In this document: positions 1 to 5,125 of the stretch, piece after piece
Numbering within the stretch: the first letter of the stretch is position 1
Layout: every line of letters starts with the position of its first letter
Assembly (NCBI GenBank): GCA_003136075.1
Contig: PNBP01000196.1
Span: 2,381 to 8,595 of the forward strand
From: Methanoregula sp.
Lineage (GTDB): Archaea; Halobacteriota; Methanomicrobia; Methanomicrobiales; Methanospirillaceae
Length of the DNA: 6,215 bases
Reading direction: 5' to 3'
Program-made: the position numbers and the translations under genes
Notes under the pieces: generated by a model
What the model was told of the DNA's origin: nothing
Databases searched by the model: none
What the model saw: only the letters and a program-made list of their open reading frames with translations

Positions 1-1
1 C

Positions 2-538
2 GGTGCAGTGCTCGGGCACGTCATTCCCATTGCCGTCCCGGTTGTCGGCGGATTTATTTCTGTCACGCAGGGTGCTCTTGAGATCGGCCTCATCCTGACC
101 CTGCGGTTTATGGTGCTGATCTTTGCTTTCCAGTTGTTTTTGATCTCCACCCAGCCCCGTGACCTCGTGCATACTATGGAAAAAATGAAGATGCCAATCG
201 ATTATATCCTCATGTTTATTATTGCACTCCGGTTTATCCCGACCCTCCAGATTGAAGGAAAACGGATCCATGAAGCGCAGCTCGCACGGGGATATAATCC
301 CGGTACCGGTTTAATCGGGACTATCCACAGCGTTGCCCCAATCGTTGTGCCGCTCGTTTCAAACGCGCTGCTGCGCTCAACGGTGCTGGGGCTTACCATC
401 GATATGCGGGGCTATCGTTCCGGTAACCGGACGCAGGTGCGCCAGAGAACATTCAAGGCTGCTGATTATGCCGTCATCAGTGTGTTGGGCATCACAGCAG
501 TGGGATTTACCCTCATGATCGTATTGCAGTTGATGTAA
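2..538 (+). CDS. ecfT: ECF transporter transmembrane (T) subunit, CbiQ/EcfT family, 5'-truncated by window edge
   Basis: This is the membrane-embedded coupling subunit of an energy-coupling factor importer, which links two ATPases to a substrate-binding S subunit for a vitamin or for Ni/Co. The frame is open to the left edge, so the GTG at 8 is probably internal. About 178 residues are visible against roughly 250-270 for the family, so an N-terminal portion is missing. Numbering from position 8, hydrophobic helices lie near 26-46, 64-79, 106-126 and 152-174. The two coupling motifs typical of the family are present: Ala-Arg-Gly at 93-95 (in QLARGYNPG) and a second Met-Arg-Gly at 133-135 (in DMRGYRSG). 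These bind grooves in the ATPases. The usual Pro-Arg after the early helix is at 50-51. Substrate cannot be read from this subunit; the partner genes are presumably upstream, outside the window. Family call firm, substrate unknown. Confidence 0.9.
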   Translation, partial: GAVLGHVIPIAVPVVGGFISVTQGALEIGLILTLRFMVLIFAFQLFLISTQPRDLVHTMEKMKMPIDYILMFIIALRFIPTLQIEGKRIHEAQLARGYNPGTGLIGTIHSVAPIVVPLVSNALLRSTVLGLTIDMRGYRSGNRTQVRQRTFKAADYAVISVLGITAVGFTLMIVLQLM

Positions 539-567
539 GTTTCATCATTTTCTGTCAGATTATACAA

Positions 568-573
568 TTTTTT
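568..573 (+). terminator. T-run terminator after ecfT
   Basis: Six T residues lie 30 bases after the ecfT stop, with no stem. Archaeal RNA polymerase terminates on such runs. The site faces the terminator of the converging tRNA-Arg. Confidence 0.45.
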
Positions 574-586
574 ATAAAAGAGAAAG
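574..586 (-). terminator. Pyrimidine-rich terminator of tRNA-Arg
   Basis: Read on the minus strand, the bases directly after the tRNA discriminator are CTTTCTCTTTTAT, a T-rich tract typical of archaeal tRNA 3' flanks. Confidence 0.5.
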
Positions 587-658
587 CGCCTCGGCCGGGA
601 TTCGAACCCGGGTCAAAAGCTCCGGAGGCTTCTAGGATGTCCACTACCCTACCGAGGC
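587..658 (-). tRNA. tRNA-Arg (anticodon CCG)
   Basis: A complete 72-base cloverleaf on the minus strand. The acceptor arms GCCTCGG and CCGAGGC pair perfectly, followed by discriminator G at 587. The T arm is CCGGG/CCCGG around TTCGAAT. The anticodon stem GAAGC/GCTTT includes one G-U pair and encloses loop CTCCGGA, giving anticodon CCG (bases 625-623), which reads CGG arginine codons. CGG is frequent in the neighbouring genes. The D arm is weaker, with a G-U pair and a T-T mismatch. CCA is not encoded, and no intron is visible. The gene lies 57 bases downstream of the hypD stop on the same strand but has its own TATA box. An alternative register giving anticodon TCC was rejected because the anticodon stem would not pair. 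Confidence 0.96.
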
Positions 659-690
659 CGGATTTACCTTACTTATTCTTGTGCGCATCC

Positions 691-698
691 ATATAAAA
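691..698 (-). promoter_or_regulatory. TATA box for tRNA-Arg
   Basis: Minus-strand TTTTATAT is centred about 36 bases before the mature tRNA 5' end. This fits transcription starting near 667, with a leader of about 9 bases removed by RNase P. Confidence 0.6.
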
Positions 699-715
699 GG
701 GAGGGACGTCCGGGA

Positions 716-1744
716 TTATTGCTTTTTTATCTGATACATGTATGAGATCTTGCATGCACCCTCGTGGCTCACCATGCAGGGACCGACCGGTGTCCGGGGT
801 GTGCAGACTTTGCCAAAGAGTTTGCAGTCAGATGGCCCGGCAATGCCCCGGAGGACTTTGTCGCAAATGCAGGCGGAATGTTTGCTCACTTTTTTGTACA
901 CAATACCAAATTTTTTCTGTGCATCATACTGCTCAAATTCAGATTTGAGCCGGAGCCCGGAAGCTGGGATCACCGGAAAGCCTCGCCACTCGACATCGCA
1001 CGGCTCAAATACATCATACATTATTTTCTTTGCCTTGACGTTTCCTTCCCGTGTCACCACTCTCGGGTACGCATTGTCCACATGGTGCGTTCCCTTGTGG
1101 ATCTGCTCAACCAGCATCACAAGACCAAGCAGGATGTCTTCAGCCTCAAACCCGGCAACAACCTGTGGCACCGGGAACTGCTCATACTCTTCATAGCCCA
1201 TCACGGCACAGACGTGTCCCGGGAGAACAAATCCATCCAGTTTTGCCTCTCCCTGCTGGAGGAGCCATTTCATTGCAGGCGGGACGAGACGGTGGCAGGA
1301 TAAGATGGAGAAATTTTTCGGCGGATGTGACAGAATACTTGCTGCAACCGTGGGGGCCGTCGTTTCAAAGCCGACCGAGATAAATACGACTTCCTTGTCG
1401 GCTTTTTCTGCGATCTCGACTGCTTTATGGATTCCCTGCACAATCCGCACATCGCCGCCACTGGATTCAAGAGAACCTTCTGAACCAGGCACGCGGAGGA
1501 GATCGCCGTAGGTCGCGATGATGCAGTCCTTTTTTACCAGGTCAAGTGCTGCATCGATCTCACCCTGCGGAGTGATGCAGACCGGGCAGCCCGGCCCCAT
1601 GACGATCTTCAGCCGTTCCGGAAGAATACTGCGCAGCCCGGTACGGGCAATTGCTGCTTCGTGAGTGCCGCAGATGTGCATAAACGTCATATCACGATCC
1701 ACAAGGGTGCGAAGTGTCCGGGCAATCTCATTTACCGCTGCCAT
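716..1744 (-). CDS. hypD: HypD, [NiFe]-hydrogenase maturation protein
   Basis: HypD acts with HypC as the cytoplasmic scaffold on which the Fe(CN)2CO unit of [NiFe]-hydrogenases is built from HypE/HypF-supplied cyanide. From the ATG at 1744 the product has 342 residues. Family motifs in order are: His-Ile-Cys-Gly-Thr-His (Cys25); GPGCPVC (Cys53, Cys56); GFETTAP (125-131), the thiol-redox site region; PGHV (175-178); and the C-terminal [4Fe-4S] cysteines Cys307, Cys314, Cys323 and Cys331 in the block ending MVSHEGAC. The frame also runs back to an ATG at 1813. That adds 23 residues (PLSIYLLLCDF) and overlaps the divergent channel gene start, so I prefer 1744, although family N-termini are often about 12 residues longer. 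No Shine-Dalgarno is visible, suggesting a short leader. No hypC, hypE or hydrogenase gene is adjacent. Identity is firm; only the start is uncertain. Confidence 0.97.
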   Translation of the reverse strand: MAAVNEIARTLRTLVDRDMTFMHICGTHEAAIARTGLRSILPERLKIVMGPGCPVCITPQGEIDAALDLVKKDCIIATYGDLLRVPGSEGSLESSGGDVRIVQGIHKAVEIAEKADKEVVFISVGFETTAPTVAASILSHPPKNFSILSCHRLVPPAMKWLLQQGEAKLDGFVLPGHVCAVMGYEEYEQFPVPQVVAGFEAEDILLGLVMLVEQIHKGTHHVDNAYPRVVTREGNVKAKKIMYDVFEPCDVEWRGFPVIPASGLRLKSEFEQYDAQKKFGIVYKKVSKHSACICDKVLRGIAGPSDCKLFGKVCTPRTPVGPCMVSHEGACKISYMYQIKKQ

Positions 1745-1750
1745 AAAAGT

Positions 1751-1758
1751 CTTATAGG
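1751..1758 (+). promoter_or_regulatory. TATA-like box for the MscS-family gene, in the shared divergent promoter
   Basis: CTTATAGG is centred about 36 bases before the ATG at 1791, predicting a start near 1782 and a leader under 10 bases. hypD reads the other way from 1744, so the two promoters must overlap in under 50 bases. A minus-strand candidate for hypD is CATATAC at 1793-1787. Confidence 0.4.
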
Positions 1759-1790
1759 TATTTACATCGAAGTCACATAAGAGTAAGTAT

Positions 1791-2837
1791 ATGGATAGTG
1801 GATTCTCGGACATGAACTATGTCTATGCCGTACTGGTGATCATCCTCGGCATCGGTATTGCCCTCATCGCACGCATTGTCGTACGCTGGCTGAAAGCAAA
1901 AGCAGATGAAACCGAAACCCAGTGGGACGATATTATTGTCGCCGCGATCGGAACTCCGGTACAGGTAACCATAATCGTCATATCGGTGTATATCTCGCTC
2001 AAATATTTTGGCGTTCTGCCGGAAAAGTACCAGTGGCTGCTTGAAGGGCATGTCGTCACCACGTTCTATGTCGTCATGGGAGCCTGGATTCTATCATCGT
2101 TCCTCCATGATGTCATAAATATCTATGGTCATGAGATCTCAGAACAGACCGAAGGTGACTGGGATGATCGTCTGGTGGAACTGCTGTCGCTGGTCATCAA
2201 GTACATCGTCTGGTTTGTTGCCCTGATGATCATCCTGTCTGTATTCAGTGTGGATATCACCCCGTTCCTTGCCGGTGCCGGTATTGCCGGGTTGGCTGTC
2301 GCCCTCGCGGCGCAGGATATTATCTCGAATTTCTTTGGCGGTGCCATCATCACGATGGACAAGCCCTTTAAAATCGGCGACCGGATAAAACTCGATACCT
2401 TTTACGGGGATGTCGTCGGCATTGGTCCACGCAGTACCCGTCTTAAAACGATCGATAACCAGATCGTTACCATCCCGAATAACAAGATCACCACATCGGT
2501 TGTTATGAATTATTCCATGCCGGATCCGATGGTGAAGATGACCATACCCGTATCAGCGGCCTATGGAAGCGATGTTGAACTGGTGAAGAAGATTCTTGTT
2601 GAGGTCGCAGAGGACGCACTCAAAAATACCGGGTTCTTTGTAGAAGATCCAAAACCCCGGGCATTTTTTGTCGAATTCGGTGCGTCCGATCTCAAGTTTG
2701 TTGTCTATGTCTGGGCCAGGGCATACAATATTCCCGACGAGGTCAGGGACGCGATCAACTCCCGTATTGACAAACGGTTCAAAGAAGCTGGTATCGAGAT
2801 CCCCTACCAGCAGGTCGATGTCCACATGAGGACATAA
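1791..2837 (+). CDS. MscS-family small-conductance mechanosensitive ion channel
   Basis: This is a membrane channel that opens under bilayer tension to release solutes during hypo-osmotic shock. The 348-residue product has hydrophobic helices near 10-33, 52-73, 88-110 and 131-151. The pore-lining helix follows at about 157-185, rich in Gly and Ala (FLAGAGIAGLAVALAAQD then NFFGG), the hallmark of the family. The beta domain then carries KIGDRI (194-199), a GDVVGIG turn, and IPNNKI (228-233). The C-terminal alpha/beta domain ends in EIPYQQVDVHMR (336-347), like the IPFP..VH tail of homologues. The extra N-terminal helices make it larger than the 286-residue E. coli MscS. No Shine-Dalgarno precedes the ATG at 1791; ATG 1812 is a possible shorter start. 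A T-run follows the stop immediately, so it is probably monocistronic. Gating ions and tension threshold cannot be inferred. Confidence 0.95.
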   Translation: MDSGFSDMNYVYAVLVIILGIGIALIARIVVRWLKAKADETETQWDDIIVAAIGTPVQVTIIVISVYISLKYFGVLPEKYQWLLEGHVVTTFYVVMGAWILSSFLHDVINIYGHEISEQTEGDWDDRLVELLSLVIKYIVWFVALMIILSVFSVDITPFLAGAGIAGLAVALAAQDIISNFFGGAIITMDKPFKIGDRIKLDTFYGDVVGIGPRSTRLKTIDNQIVTIPNNKITTSVVMNYSMPDPMVKMTIPVSAAYGSDVELVKKILVEVAEDALKNTGFFVEDPKPRAFFVEFGASDLKFVVYVWARAYNIPDEVRDAINSRIDKRFKEAGIEIPYQQVDVHMRT

Positions 2838-2845
2838 TTTTTTTT
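2838..2845 (+). terminator. T8 terminator after the MscS-family gene
   Basis: Eight T residues directly abut the TAA stop at 2835-2837. No stem is seen, which is normal for archaeal factor-independent termination. Confidence 0.6.
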
Positions 2846-2940
2846 GGTGTATCGCTGATTTTGAACAGGCAACGCATGAATTGAGCAGATTACAAAGATA
2901 GTGACCGATTGATGTCTTCATATCCTAAAATATGATGAAT

Positions 2941-3043
2941 TCCGCCGCACCAAAAAGGGACGCCCCCGCGGCGGGTCAACCTCTGTGCTTCGCCGTGCCT
3001 AACGAGAGGTCCTGATGTGGGGGGACATCACAAACCTTTTTTT
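2941..3043 (+). ncRNA. Candidate structured noncoding RNA: three hairpins then a T7 run
   Basis: A GC-rich island in otherwise AT-rich intergenic DNA, with no credible reading frame. Hairpin 1 has a perfect 7-bp GC stem, CCGCCGC (2942-2948) with GCGGCGG (2968-2974). Hairpin 2 pairs ACCTCT (2979-2984) with AGAGGT (3005-3010). Hairpin 3 pairs TGATGT (3013-3018) with ACATCA (3025-3030) around a loop of six G. T7 at 3037-3043 would terminate a plus-strand transcript. The five C at 2963-2967 in loop 1 could pair with the G6 loop of hairpin 3, giving a loop-loop pseudoknot. A TATA-like CTAAAATATG (2925-2934) lies upstream but would place the start near 2957, inside hairpin 1, so the true 5' end is uncertain. 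It does not match archaeal SRP RNA, RNase P RNA, or box C/D and H/ACA layouts that I know. Function unknown. Confidence 0.5.
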
Positions 3044-3299
3044 CTGGTTCCGTCGTGAACTTAATTCGGTTTATACCCGTTTCAACAGAGCCCGAATATG
3101 ATTAAAACCGTTTGTATCACTGGTGTAATGGAATCATGATCATCCACAACTTCTCGTTCCACAGGCACTGCTATCCATTAGGAGGGCATGTGTCTGGCTG
3201 TTAAATTATGTTTTTTTTAATAGGGGAATCTGATACGGTATATCTCTCCATTTGAGCATGTCTGATATTTTTTGGTTTATCGATGTCATAGAACGGGAA
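3044..3299. other. Intergenic stretch without a supported gene
   Basis: Between the RNA candidate and the operator-like repeat I find no convincing gene. An AGGAGG-like sequence at 3180-3186 precedes an ATG at 3188 that opens only a 10-codon frame. An ATG at 3136 opens a 22-codon frame, rich in His and Cys, ending at 3204. A T8 run lies at 3211-3218. A 64-codon frame starting at 3252 runs into the next gene out of frame and looks accidental. Confidence 0.5.
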
Positions 3300-3317
3300 A
3301 TTCGATCGCTATCGAAT
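3300..3317. promoter_or_regulatory. Operator-like inverted repeat upstream of the TIM-barrel gene
   Basis: ATTCGAT (3300-3306) and ATCGAAT (3311-3317) form a perfect 7-bp inverted repeat with a 4-base spacer. It lies just upstream of the probable TATA box. CGAATA then repeats directly at 3313-3318 and 3319-3324. Placement and symmetry suit a dimeric helix-turn-helix regulator; the regulator is not identified. Confidence 0.45.
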
Positions 3318-3321
3318 ACGA

Positions 3322-3330
3322 ATACTTATT
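3322..3330 (+). promoter_or_regulatory. TATA-like box for the TIM-barrel gene
   Basis: ATACTTATT is centred about 30 bases before the ATG at 3356, so the message would start within a few bases of the ATG. This agrees with the lack of a Shine-Dalgarno and suggests leaderless translation. Confidence 0.4.
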
Positions 3331-3355
3331 GCACCGCTCCTCATAACCTCCAGGC

Positions 3356-4072
3356 ATGTACGGCATCTCCACGATCTGCCTGCACGATAAGCCGCTTGCA
3401 TCCGCACTGGAACAACTTGCTCCGCTCACCGGGCATATTGAAGTGATGGACGAGGGGCTGCATTTCATGGAGACTGCCGAACCGCTCATAAGTTATTCAA
3501 CCCGTTTTTCATTACATGCACCCTCACGGGGAACCAATCTTGCAAGCCGGCTTGAACCCATCCGGAGAGCGAGCGTTGAGGTGATGGCCCACTGTTTCTC
3601 TCTTGCTGCTGAAGTGAATGCAGCGGTAGTTCTTCATCCGGGATATTTTGCATGGCCTGATGAGCGGAGTCAGGCTATTCAACAGCTTGCCCGGTCGATT
3701 GTGGAATTAAACCTGATTGCTGACGAGCATTCAGTCCGGTATTATATTGAAAATATGGGTGACTGGGAATACTTCCTTTTAAAACGACCAGAAGAGCTGC
3801 CTATTATCGGCGATACCGGGTTTGCGCTTGATATCGGCCACGCGCACCAGAATCACTGCCTGTTGGAATTCCTCACCTTCCCGGCACAGCATTACCACAT
3901 CCATGACAATGACGGCACGAAAGATGCTCACAATGCGGTTGGGAAAGGAACGATCGATTTTGTGCCGGTAATAAAAACCCTCCACGCCCGTGGAGGTACT
4001 GCAGTTATAGAAGTGGCGACGTTTGAGGGTGTTATTGAAAGTCTTGTGGCATTGAAAAAAATGCTTACGTAA
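3356..4072 (+). CDS. Endonuclease IV-like TIM-barrel protein (sugar phosphate isomerase/epimerase superfamily)
   Basis: A metal-dependent TIM barrel of the AP endonuclease 2 / xylose-isomerase-like superfamily. Its 238 residues are shorter than the roughly 285 of E. coli endonuclease IV. Candidate metal ligands occur in the expected order: His54 (LHAPS), His94 (LHPG), Glu132 (ENMG), Asp159 and His162 (DIGHAH), His183 (HIHDND), Asp190 and His192 (DAHNAVGKG), and Glu219 (VIEVATF). By eye these align with all nine zinc ligands of E. coli Nfo, but the HDNDG...H..G.G.ID block also occurs in the isomerase/epimerase branch (COG1082), and the spacing between strands 7 and 8 is shorter. It could therefore repair abasic sites or isomerise a sugar phosphate; the sequence does not decide. 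There are no signal peptide or membrane segments, so it is cytoplasmic. The ATG at 3356 is probably leaderless. The gene stands alone, with an operator-like repeat upstream. Confidence 0.88.
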   Translation: MYGISTICLHDKPLASALEQLAPLTGHIEVMDEGLHFMETAEPLISYSTRFSLHAPSRGTNLASRLEPIRRASVEVMAHCFSLAAEVNAAVVLHPGYFAWPDERSQAIQQLARSIVELNLIADEHSVRYYIENMGDWEYFLLKRPEELPIIGDTGFALDIGHAHQNHCLLEFLTFPAQHYHIHDNDGTKDAHNAVGKGTIDFVPVIKTLHARGGTAVIEVATFEGVIESLVALKKMLT

Positions 4073-4145
4073 AAACCGGAATTCTCCTGCAATTCATGGG
4101 GGAAAATTAGGGGTAAATAAAAAAATTACCTGCACTCTTCCGCAA

Positions 4146-4154
4146 TATTTTATA
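4146..4154 (+). promoter_or_regulatory. TATA box for tRNA-Thr
   Basis: The A/T-rich TATTTTATA is centred about 35 bases before the tRNA 5' end, predicting a start near 4177 and a short leader. Confidence 0.6.
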
Positions 4155-4155
4155 A

Positions 4156-4169
4156 GGTAAACTGACAAT
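4156..4169 (+). repeat. Direct repeat flanking tRNA-Thr, copy 1
   Basis: GGTAAACTGACAAT lies between the TATA box and the tRNA. It recurs at 4340-4353 with one change (GGTAAACTGATAAT), and a shorter inverted relative ATTGTCAGTACC is at 4311-4322. Thirteen of fourteen bases match; this may be chance or a duplicated promoter-proximal segment. Confidence 0.4.
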
Positions 4170-4184
4170 GTAACTAGGCAACCT

Positions 4185-4256
4185 GCCTTTGTGGCTTAGT
4201 GGCATAGCGCGTCCTTGGTAAGGACGAGGTCGCGAGTTCAAATCTCGCCAAAGGCT
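4185..4256 (+). tRNA. tRNA-Thr (anticodon GGT)
   Basis: A complete 72-base cloverleaf. Acceptor GCCTTTG pairs with CAAAGGC, with discriminator T at 4256. Anticodon stem CGTCC/GGACG encloses loop TTGGTAA, giving anticodon GGT (4217-4219), which reads ACC and ACU threonine codons. T arm GCGAG/CTCGC closes on TTCAAAT. CCA is not encoded and there is no intron. The gene has its own TATA box and a T-rich 3' flank. I looked for a second copy of its 3' end downstream, as an integrated element would leave, and found none. Confidence 0.97.
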
Positions 4257-4267
4257 TTTTTCTTTTT
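4257..4267 (+). terminator. T-rich terminator of tRNA-Thr
   Basis: Directly after the discriminator comes TTTTTCTTTTT, a strong archaeal termination tract. Confidence 0.7.
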
Positions 4268-4276
4268 GCTAAAATC

Positions 4277-4284
4277 TTTATAAA
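4277..4284 (+). promoter_or_regulatory. Orphan TATA box
   Basis: TTTATAAA is close to the archaeal TATA consensus and predicts a start near 4305-4307. No supported gene follows on the plus strand before 5126. A second, weaker box GATATAAATT is at 4291-4300. Confidence 0.4.
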
Positions 4285-4301
4285 GTTCTTGATATAAATT
4301 G

Positions 4302-4361
4302 CCGGTTTTTATTGTCAGTACCGATCAAAATTTTCTCCCGGTAAACTGATAATTCCTCCGG
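4302..4361 (+). other. Imperfect hairpin downstream of the orphan TATA box, possible small RNA
   Basis: ATTGTCAGTACCG (4311-4323) pairs with CGGT-aa-ACTGATAAT (4339-4353), giving about 13 pairs with one G-U and a two-base bulge. An outer CCGG/CCGG pair (4302-4305, 4358-4361) may extend it. The right arm contains copy 2 of the repeat that flanks tRNA-Thr. The predicted transcript would begin at the base of this hairpin. Function unknown. Confidence 0.3.
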
Positions 4362-4491
4362 AGTGGAAGAACAACTCATTCTTCTCTATTATTCTCTTAG
4401 AAATGTTCGGATCATAATCTGGAAAATGTTTATTACCGGTACTCTGTATTCAACAAACAATACAATTACCGTAACAAAAATAGTTTACCTC

Positions 4492-4517
4492 AGCGAAGGT
4501 TCAGCAACTTCGCTTTT
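4492..4517 (+). terminator. Terminator-like hairpin with T-run
   Basis: AGCGAAG (4492-4498) and CTTCGCT (4508-4514) form a perfect 7-bp stem with a 9-base loop, and the plus strand continues with TTT. It could end a transcript from the orphan promoter near 4280. Between 4362 and 4491 the sequence is AT-rich, with no convincing gene. Confidence 0.4.
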
Positions 4518-4565
4518 GGCATTAATCAGGCAATCAATGTACGAACCTAAAAATCCCAAAATCAT

Positions 4566-4572
4566 AAAAAAA
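4566..4572 (-). terminator. T7 terminator of the small membrane protein gene
   Basis: Read on the minus strand, seven T residues begin 8 bases after the stop of the gene ending at 4580. Confidence 0.55.
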
Positions 4573-4579
4573 GTAAAGG

Positions 4580-4864
4580 TTACAGATCGACTAGGTCAAC
4601 CTGTATGCCACCAATTTTTGCGGCAAAGATATTGTAAAGGAACGCCATGATGGCCCCACAGATGAATGCCATGATGGCAAACATGATGGGGAAAATAATA
4701 ATCGACATCAGGCCGAATGCACCAATACCGGGCATACCTTTAGAGATTCCGATAGCTGTTCCCATCACAGCGAAAATAATTCCATAGAACAGGCCAAATA
4801 TAATACCAAACAGGGCGTGAATTTTTGCCCAGGAAATAATGTCAATACTTTTGATGACTTTCAT
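4580..4864 (-). CDS. Small two-helix membrane protein, DUF3566-like
   Basis: The 94-residue product is strongly hydrophobic and rich in Gly, Ile, Met and Phe. A charged start (MKVIKSIDIISWAKI) leads into helix 1 at about 14-37. A glycine-rich linker with Gly43, Gly46 and Gly48 precedes helix 2 at about 50-78. The tail (YNIFAAKIGGIQVDL) ends polar. This layout, with an N-terminal I-D-[IV]-x-S-x-A-K motif and a C-terminal YN...A..IGGI.[VI][DE]L motif, resembles small archaeal and bacterial transmembrane proteins annotated as DUF3566. That resemblance is from memory, not a search. Its role is unknown. The ATG at 4864 is supported by a good ribosome-binding site. A T7 run follows, so it is probably monocistronic. 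No cysteine-based or catalytic motif is apparent. Confidence 0.85.
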   Translation of the reverse strand: MKVIKSIDIISWAKIHALFGIIFGLFYGIIFAVMGTAIGISKGMPGIGAFGLMSIIIFPIMFAIMAFICGAIMAFLYNIFAAKIGGIQVDLVDL

Positions 4865-4868
4865 CAGT

Positions 4869-4875
4869 TCACCTT
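4869..4875 (-). promoter_or_regulatory. Ribosome-binding site deciding the start at 4864
   Basis: Minus-strand AAGGTGA ends 4 bases before the ATG and matches the archaeal anti-Shine-Dalgarno. It is the clearest ribosome-binding site in the window. Confidence 0.7.
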
Positions 4876-4957
4876 AATGAATTTGTGCGCACGACCGGGT
4901 AAAAAGTCTTTTGAATCTGGTTTTATCAAAAAGGACTCGCGGTTTTAACGTGGGGAA

Positions 4958-4982
4958 GAACCGGGGCAGGCAAACCGGGTTC
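4958..4982 (+). other. GC-rich bulged hairpin in the gap before the aminotransferase
   Basis: GAACCGG (4958-4964) pairs with CCGGGTTC (4975-4982), seven pairs with one bulged G, around a 10-base loop. TTTTATCA at 4921-4928 is a possible TATA box upstream. The 4876-5074 stretch holds no supported gene; a TTG-initiated 63-codon frame at 4911 looks accidental. Confidence 0.25.
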
Positions 4983-5074
4983 CGTGCGGGTGATTGGATA
5001 ACGCTCGAAGTCCGCATTTTGTTCATGTCAGAAAATTCATTGAAATTCAGGATACGGTTTCATCACCGCATCAT

Positions 5075-5083
5075 GTATTTATC
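5075..5083 (+). promoter_or_regulatory. TATA-like box for the aminotransferase gene
   Basis: GTATTTATC is centred near 5079 and predicts a start at about 5105. That lies after the alternative in-frame ATG at 5099, and so favours the ATG at 5126. Confidence 0.4.
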
Positions 5084-5113
5084 CTCTTTTTACCAGAAAT
5101 GAATACAGCATTT

Positions 5114-5121
5114 GGGAAGGA
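5114..5121 (+). promoter_or_regulatory. Ribosome-binding site of the aminotransferase gene
   Basis: GGGAAGGA lies 4 bases before the ATG at 5126, an acceptable though imperfect Shine-Dalgarno. The in-frame ATG at 5099 has none. Confidence 0.5.
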
Positions 5122-5125
5122 TTTC

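Noticed and set aside
764..1303. 179-codon plus-strand frame inside hypD
   Set aside because: It is antisense to well-conserved hypD sequence (GFETT and C-terminal cysteine regions), has no recognisable motif and no promoter; a shadow frame.
2553..2921. 122-codon minus-strand frame over the end of the MscS-family gene
   Set aside because: It is mostly antisense to the conserved channel C-terminal domain, with no supporting start signal or family resemblance.
2932..3015. Box C/D guide RNA: ATGATGA at 2932-2938 matches box C, CTGA at 3012-3015 matches box D
   Set aside because: The distance (about 80 bases) is long for an archaeal C/D RNA, no D'/C' pair or flanking terminal stem is seen, and box C overlaps the TATA-like sequence.
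3136..3204. 22-codon frame (His/Cys-rich) as a leader peptide, with AGGAGG near a second ATG at 3188
   Set aside because: It is too short to distinguish from chance. The AGGAGG lies inside the frame rather than before it, and no attenuator-like alternative hairpins connect it to the gene at 3356.
4185..4579. Integration site (att) at the tRNA-Thr 3' end
   Set aside because: No second copy of the tRNA 3' end, no integrase gene and no composition break were seen in the window.
4363..4650. 95-codon GTG-started plus-strand frame after tRNA-Thr
   Set aside because: There is no properly spaced ribosome-binding site, no recognisable family, and its last 71 bases are antisense to the convincing membrane-protein gene. 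A terminator-like hairpin falls inside it.
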